From Sulfitobacter albidus (GTDB taxonomy: Bacteria; Pseudomonadota; Alphaproteobacteria; Rhodobacterales; Rhodobacteraceae), in assembly GCF_018200035.1 (NCBI RefSeq), contig NZ_CP073581.1, forward strand, positions 554,501 to 618,500: DNA of 64,000 nucleotides. Direction: 5' to 3'. Position 1 is the stretch's first letter. Each line of letters begins with the position of its first letter. Below are positions 58,770 to 64,000 of this stretch, piece by piece. The notes under the pieces were generated by a model. The model had not been told where the DNA came from. It saw nothing but the letters and a program-made list of their open reading frames with translations, and did no database searches. A program made the position numbers and the translations under genes.

Positions 58770-60374
58770 TTACGCGTCCGTCACCCAGCCTTTGATCATG
58801 ACCTTGTTGTTCATCATCTCGCTGTTGGGATCTTCGATCCAGCCACCCAGGTTGGCGGCAACACCGTCGACGAAATCGTTGAACATCGGCAGGATCACGC
58901 CGCCCTCTTCGCGCAGCATGCGGCCCATCTGGGAATACAGCTCCTTGCGCTTGGCGTCGTCGAGCTCGGCCTTGGCCTCGTTGAGCATGGCGTCGAATTC
59001 GGGACGCTTCCAGCGGGTGTCGTTCCAGTCGGCGGAGGACAGATAGGCCGTGGCGTACATCTGATCCTGCACGGGGCGACCGCCCCAGTAGGACGCGCAG
59101 AAAGGCTGTACGTTCCAGACCTCGGACCAGTAGCCGTCGTTCGGCTCACGCTTGATTTCCAGCGGGATGCCGGCCGCTTCGGCGGATTGCTGGAACAGCG
59201 CCGCCGCATCGACCGCACCGGGGAACGCACCGTCTGCGACGCGCAAAACGATGGGCGAGCCGTCGTGACCGGATTTTGCGTAATGCTCCTTGGCTTTCTC
59301 GATCGAGTGCTCACGCTGCGGGATGCTGTCGTCGAACAGCGGGTAGGAGGCGTTGATCGGGAAATCGTTGCCGATGGAGCCATAGCCGCGCAGGATCTTG
59401 TCGACCATCTCTTCGCGGTTGATGGCATATTTCAGCGCCAGCATCACGTCGTTGTTGTCGAAGGGTGCGGTGTCCTTGTGCGCGATAAAGACATAGTGGC
59501 CGCGACCGGCGACGGATTTGACCGACAGGTTCGGCGCACGGTCCAAGAGGGCCGCAACCTTGGGGTCGACGCGGTTGATCGCGTGCACCTGACCCGATTG
59601 CAGGGCTGCCGTGCGGGCGGTGGCATCGTTGAGAACAAGCTGCTCGACCTCGTCGGCGTAGCCGCGGTTTTCGCTGTCCCAGTAATCGTCGCGACGCTTG
59701 AACGCGTGGCGCACGCCGGGCTCGTCGATCTCAAGCGTGTAGGCGCCGGTGCCGATGGCCGCACCGGGGTCTTCCATGCCGCCGCCGGGCTGGATCATCA
59801 GGTGATAGTCAGCCATCAGATAGGGCAGATCGGCGTTGGCTGTTTCCAGGTCCACGATAAAGTTGTCGCCGTCGACCTTCATCTCGGCGATGCCTTTCAT
59901 GATGCCCAGGGCACCGGATTGGCTTTTCTCGTCGGAGTGGCGCTGCATGGTTTTCAGCACGTCGTCGGGGGTCATGTCCTTGCCGTTGGAAAACGGGATG
60001 CCCTTGCGGATCTTGAACACCCACTGTTTCGCGTCGGCGGAGGCTTCGACGCTTTCGGCCATGCGGAAGTCGATCTCACCCTCGGGGGAGACTTCGACGA
60101 GTGTTTCACCCCAGGCGCGCAGGTTATTGAGCGGAACGGACGACGCGGTCAGCGCGGGGTCTTGCGTGTTGGTGGATTCGCCACCGCCCGAGCCGATCTT
60201 CAGCATGCCGCCGCGCACGGGGGTGGCGTGGCCGTCGGCGCGCGCGCCGGTTGTCAGCATGGCATTGGCGGCAGCGGCTGTCACGCCAAGGGCGGCAGCG
60301 CGGCCAACGAATTCGCGGCGGGTCATCAGGCCTTTGGCGACTTCGGTGCTCATATGTTTGAGTTGATCGTTCAT
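58770..60374 (-). CDS. Peptide ABC transporter substrate-binding protein (family 5), Tat-exported
   Basis: The product of about 534 residues has a twin-arginine signal (TRREFVGRAAALGVTAAAAN, cleavage after ARADG). The DppA/OppA fold follows, with FRMAESVEASADAKQWVFKI, KGIPFSNGKDMTPDDVL and WGGRPVQDQMYATAYLSS. The ATG at 60374 is favoured by an upstream GGGAG; the ATG at 60407 lacks one. Followed by dppB, dppC and dppDF-type genes. Confidence 0.9.
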   Translation of the reverse strand: MNDQLKHMSTEVAKGLMTRREFVGRAAALGVTAAAANAMLTTGARADGHATPVRGGMLKIGSGGGESTNTQDPALTASSVPLNNLRAWGETLVEVSPEGEIDFRMAESVEASADAKQWVFKIRKGIPFSNGKDMTPDDVLKTMQRHSDEKSQSGALGIMKGIAEMKVDGDNFIVDLETANADLPYLMADYHLMIQPGGGMEDPGAAIGTGAYTLEIDEPGVRHAFKRRDDYWDSENRGYADEVEQLVLNDATARTAALQSGQVHAINRVDPKVAALLDRAPNLSVKSVAGRGHYVFIAHKDTAPFDNNDVMLALKYAINREEMVDKILRGYGSIGNDFPINASYPLFDDSIPQREHSIEKAKEHYAKSGHDGSPIVLRVADGAFPGAVDAAALFQQSAEAAGIPLEIKREPNDGYWSEVWNVQPFCASYWGGRPVQDQMYATAYLSSADWNDTRWKRPEFDAMLNEAKAELDDAKRKELYSQMGRMLREEGGVILPMFNDFVDGVAANLGGWIEDPNSEMMNNKVMIKGWVTDA

Positions 60375-60497
60375 GTTTTCGGTACTCCCAGTGGAATCGG
60401 ACGTCATGGATGCGCCCGTTTGTTGATTATGCAGTCAAGGTTGCGCATTTGCGACAGGGTCGCAAGGTTTAATGCCGCTTTGGCGGCTGCCGCAGGG

Positions 60498-62493
60498 TCA
60501 AAGGTGATCGCGGGCGATCCGCTTGCTCAGCTTGCGGTGGTAGACGCGGGTTTCGTTCTCCCATGCCTCGATTTCGGCGGCAAGGGTGAAGTGGGTGGCG
60601 TCGGCGTGCATCTCGCAGCGCGCCTCGGTGCGCAGGTGGATGTCGTCGCGGATCAGCTCGTCGGTCCAGTGGCAGCTGCCGCGCGCGCTGAGTGGGTCAT
60701 CGGGGTGGATCTCCCAACGCTCGCGCGCGACGGAGCCGGTGATGAGCCCGTGGTCAAGGTTGCGGGACTTGCCGAAGTCATCCTCGATCACAAGGCTGTG
60801 AACCCCGGTGACCATATCGACCTCTTGGCGGCGGATGTGGTTTTCGGGGCGGATTTCCTCGGTTTCGAGCGCAGGCGCCGCGGCAGGGGGTGGGAAGGTC
60901 ACCTCGTCGCCGCCCGGTGTGGGGCGCTGGGGCAGGGCGATGGCCCTTGGGTGAGGGTCAGCGTCGCGGCCTGCGGCGCGGGCCAGATCAGCGGCCAATA
61001 GGCTGTCGAGACGGCGACGCGCAGGCGGTGGCCTTCGGGCACGCGAAAGGCGATGTGATCGAGGTCGAGCGTCACGGTGACGGGCGTGCCTTCGGGCATC
61101 GGCGCGGGGTCGGCGGCGCTGTCACGGTGGCTGAGGTTGAGCACGCCATAGGTGATGCGCGCGCTGGCGCCATCGGGGTGGATATGATTGAGCCGCACGG
61201 CGATCTGCGCCTGTGGCCGGTCGCTGGCGAGGGTCAGCGTGACGCGCGGCGCACCCACGATATCCATGGGCGCGTCCAGCGGTGCCGATGTCCAGCAGGC
61301 CGACAGCGCATCATCGCCGCGCTGATCGCCGGGCATTTCGGGGCCAAGCCAGATCGCGCAGTATTCCCCCGCCGCAGCGCCGCAGGTCGCGGGGGAGGAC
61401 ACGGCTTGGTTCAGGTTCTCGGGAGAGGACGTGAGCGCGCCCTCTTGCGACAGATGCAGCGTTTGCGCGGGCAGATGCGCGGTGGCGCCCTCGGCTTCGG
61501 CGACCCAGCGGCCCGGGCGCTCCGCGTACCATGCGGCGGGGCGCAGACCGTCCATCAGATAGGCGCGGTAGTCGGGGTCGTCCTCGACCCCGGTGTCGAT
61601 ACCTTTGAGCCAGCGATCCCACCAGCGCAGCGCCTCTTGCAGAAAGCCGATGCGCGGCTCTGGCACGGCGAAATGAGGGTATTTGTGCACCCATGGCCCA
61701 CGATACCCTTGGCGCCCGGAAGCGCCTCGACCAGTTGCGGCACGGCGTTCTTGTAGGCGTCGCCCCAGCCGCCGACGGCCAGCACCTTGGCCTTGATCGC
61801 CGAGAAATCCTCGCAGACCGATCCGTGCTGCCAGTAGGCGTCGCGGCGTTGGTGGGTCAGCCAGACTTCGGGCAGGAACGGCTCCGCCTCCAGCCGCTCC
61901 AGCCACATCTCGCGCCAGTTGTCGCGCAGGGCGGGGTCGGGCGCGCGGGACGAATAGCTCCACATCGTCGCCCCCCAGCCGAGGTTTTCGTTCAGCAGGC
62001 AGCCGCCCTTGTAATGGATGTCGTCGGCAAAGCGGTCGACGGTCGAGCACAGCGTGATGATCGCCTTGAGCGCGGGCGGCGCGAGGGCGGCCACCTGAAG
62101 CGAATTGAAGCCGCCCCAGCTGATCCCCATCATCCCCGCCGTGCCGCTGCACCAGCCTTGGGCGGTGGCCCATTCGATCACCTCGACCGCGTCCGACAGT
62201 TCCTGCGCGGTGTATTCATCCGCCATCAGCCCCTCGCTGTCGCCGTTGCCGCGCATGTCCACGCGCAGACAGGCGTAACCGTGGGCGGCAAAATAGGGAT
62301 GCGTGAGCGCATCGCGCGCGGTGGTGCCATCGCGTTTGCGGTAGGGCAGGAATTCGAGGATCAGCGGAACCGGCGCATCTGTTGCCTTTTCGGGACACCA
62401 AAGCCGCCCGGAAAGACGCGTGCCGTCGCGCAGGACAATGCCCAGATCGGGGGTTTCGGTCACGGGCGGCAGGTCATTTGGCAGGGATGTCAT
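60498..62493 (-). CDS. CocE/NonD-family hydrolase (two frameshifts in this sequence)
   Basis: Serine hydrolase of the CocE/X-Pro dipeptidyl-peptidase group: oxyanion-side LILEFLPYRKRDGT, nucleophile motif GMMGISWGGFNSLQ, Asp/His region and a C-terminal jelly-roll (RVTLTLASDRPQAQIAVRLN). Bases are missing near 61697 and 60921-60945. Repair joins GIVGPWVHKYPHF and TLTQGPSPLPQRPTPGGDEV, giving 665 residues, normal for the family. First gene of the peptide-transporter operon, 123 bases before the binding protein, so it may process a peptide, ester or amide before or after uptake. Confidence 0.85.
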
Positions 62494-62824
62494 GGCCCAA
62501 GGGCACGAATTTGCGCGCGCGGAGTCAATCGCAAAGCTTGATCTGTCAAGCAAGTGATTGGAAAGACAGCAAAGTTTGGGCGGGTTGAAGGGCTACAGGC
62601 TGTAACCTTTGTGGTTGTAGTTGTGTCTTTGGGCGCACACAGACCTTGGGAAGGGGGAAACTTTGCCAATAAAGCACTGGATTCTGAGGCGGTTTCCTGC
62701 CTACTGTGGCGCAATAACGGTGAAATCATGGCGCGATTAAACGGGCCAGGTAGCAGCAAAACAACAAAATCAGAAACAAGCGACCCGCACCAAGACGGGC
62801 GTTTTGAGGTAGAGTGGTAGAACG
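62494..62824. other. Divergent intergenic region before the adhesin gene
   Basis: These 331 bases separate the CocE operon from the adhesin and hold no supported gene. A near-perfect palindrome, GGCTACAG-G-CTGTAACC (62591-62607), lies mid-region. A loose 88-codon frame (62554-62820) has no family features. The size suits regulatory DNA for both transcripts. Confidence 0.5.
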
Positions 62825-64000
62825 ATGAAGGCGATTGATTTCGTCGTCCGCGCTGATGCGGGCGGTTTGCAGCGTGGCACGATGCCAGGTGATGCACAAA
62901 ACCAGACAATTGTGGCCGGTGCCGGTCAGGAAATCTCCATCAACGCACGGCAGACCGACTTCAAAAGTCAGGTCCGCGAAGGGGATCAGCTGGTCATCAC
63001 GTTGAGCGATGGGCGCACCATCACCATCGACAACTTCTTTAACGAGACCGGCGAGCCGAACCGGCTGTTCATTTCGTCCGAGGGCTATCTCAACGAGGTC
63101 AGCTTTGTCGATAATGGGCAGGGCAACCTGTACGCCCAGTACGGGCCAACGTCCGAATGGGGCAAATGGAGCCCGTCGGATGATCTGATTTTCCTCGGTG
63201 ATCCGCAGGTTGCGGGTGTGCCGCTCAACAGCGATGGCGAAGAAGTGTCGATGCTGGGGGCGGCCCTGCTGGGGGGCACCGGTTTGCTGAGTTCTGGCGC
63301 CGCGGTTGCGGCCGGTGTCGGCGGCGCGGCGGTCATCGCCGGTGCGGCTGGCGGCGGCGGGGGCGGGGGCAGCGATGGCCCTGCGGAGCCGTTCGTGAAT
63401 GACGCCGACGGCTCAAGCCTGATCGGCGGCGACGATGCCGAAGAGCAGCTGACCGTTTCTGGCGGTGGTGAGCCGGGCGACGAAGTTGTCGTGACCGTTG
63501 GTGACAAGCAGATCGAGACGATTGTCGATGACGAGGGCGAATTCGAAGTCGTGTTCGAGGGCGATACCTTCCCCGAGGATGGCGAATATGAGGCGGTGGT
63601 CGTGTTTACCGACCCCGACGGCGGGCAGACAACGCTCGACGGTCCGGATTTTGTGATCGACACGACCGCGCCCGAGATCGTCGTGACCTCCGGCGTGGAA
63701 TCGACGGGCGATTTCTTCAACTCGGTCACCTATGTCGACGGCATCACGCTGACCGGGACCGGTGAGGCAGGCGCGCGTGTGGATGTGACGCTGGGCGAGG
63801 TGACGCAGACCACCACCGTGACCGAAACCGGCACGTGGACGGTCTCGTGGGAGCCGGGCACATTCGAGAGCGGTGAGTTCACCCTTTCGGCCGTGATCGT
63901 GACCACCGACAGCTTCAACAACAGCCGCTCATACACCGAGACCGTTGTGGTCGACACCGTGACAACCGTCACGGTCGATACCGCGACCGTCGGCGGCGAC
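62825..64000 (+). CDS. BapA-like giant adhesin, N-terminal part (runs off the window)
   Basis: 392 codons are open to the window end without stop. The N-terminal 130 residues (MKAIDFVVRADAGGLQRGTM, ISINARQTDFKSQVREGDQL) match the BapA-type prefix domain of repeat adhesins exported by type I secretion. A hydrophobic Gly/Ala stretch (about residues 145-180, ending in a Gly run) precedes bacterial Ig-like repeats (VIDTTAPEIVVTSG, VVDTVTTV). There is no N-terminal signal; the export signal is expected at the missing C-terminus. It probably mediates biofilm attachment. The ATG at 62825 has only a weak ribosome site. Confidence 0.82.
   Translation, partial: MKAIDFVVRADAGGLQRGTMPGDAQNQTIVAGAGQEISINARQTDFKSQVREGDQLVITLSDGRTITIDNFFNETGEPNRLFISSEGYLNEVSFVDNGQGNLYAQYGPTSEWGKWSPSDDLIFLGDPQVAGVPLNSDGEEVSMLGAALLGGTGLLSSGAAVAAGVGGAAVIAGAAGGGGGGGSDGPAEPFVNDADGSSLIGGDDAEEQLTVSGGGEPGDEVVVTVGDKQIETIVDDEGEFEVVFEGDTFPEDGEYEAVVVFTDPDGGQTTLDGPDFVIDTTAPEIVVTSGVESTGDFFNSVTYVDGITLTGTGEAGARVDVTLGEVTQTTTVTETGTWTVSWEPGTFESGEFTLSAVIVTTDSFNNSRSYTETVVVDTVTTVTVDTATVGGD

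Noticed and set aside
62554..62820. An 88-codon frame before the adhesin
   Set aside because: It has no ribosome site of note, no family pattern and an unusual composition. It fills the regulatory gap by chance.

Overview
The window is high-GC DNA with densely packed operons whose genes often overlap through ATGA junctions. Its gene set (dihydroxypropanesulfonate catabolism, aerobic CoA-linked anthranilate catabolism, Mnh/Pha antiporter, branched-chain-type ABC uptake) points to a marine alphaproteobacterium of the Rhodobacterales (Roseobacter group). This assignment rests on gene content and protein character, not on a database search.

Region 1 (1-7933) is the right end of an integrated island, visibly less GC-rich than the rest. 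It carries a type III restriction subunit (Res, cut by the window start), a cluster of four exported or membrane proteins including a trypsin-like protease, and a tyrosine integrase. It ends at a 45-nt copy of the 3' half of tRNA-Phe(GAA), which marks the attachment site.

Region 2 (8091-14824) is a sulfonate pathway. A LacI-type regulator is transcribed divergently from hpsN-hpsO-hpsP (DHPS to sulfolactate), followed by comD-comE (sulfopyruvate decarboxylase) and an FMN-dependent hydroxyacid dehydrogenase (probable sulfolactate dehydrogenase). Two LacI-type palindromes overlap the predicted hpsN promoter. The sulfoacetaldehyde acetyltransferase needed to finish the route is not in the window.

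Region 3 (15031-29809) is a probable anthranilate regulon: 2-aminobenzoyl-CoA monooxygenase/reductase, SDR, MarR, enoyl-CoA hydratase, acyl-CoA dehydrogenase, 2-aminobenzoate-CoA ligase, a five-gene ABC importer, thioesterase, RidA-type deaminase, aldehyde dehydrogenase and a second SDR. A perfect AT-rich palindrome sits on the predicted promoter.

Region 4 (30008-46757) holds the Mnh/Pha antiporter operon, a LysR/epimerase pair, glutathione-dependent formaldehyde dehydrogenase, an exported molybdenum hydroxylase with a diheme cytochrome, an MttB-family methyltransferase, a PLP lyase with an Asp/Glu racemase-type protein, and an intact tRNA-Gly(TCC).

Region 5 (46856-64000) holds an ABC exporter, a BON-LysM protein, an acyl-CoA synthetase, two hydrolases, small exported proteins, a peptide ABC transporter operon led by a CocE/NonD hydrolase, and the start of a large BapA-like adhesin that runs off the window.

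A property of the whole sequence matters for any user: eight otherwise intact genes are broken by twelve single-base losses, all in G or C runs. Restoring one base at each gives family-typical lengths. These look like homopolymer undercalls, not pseudogenes.
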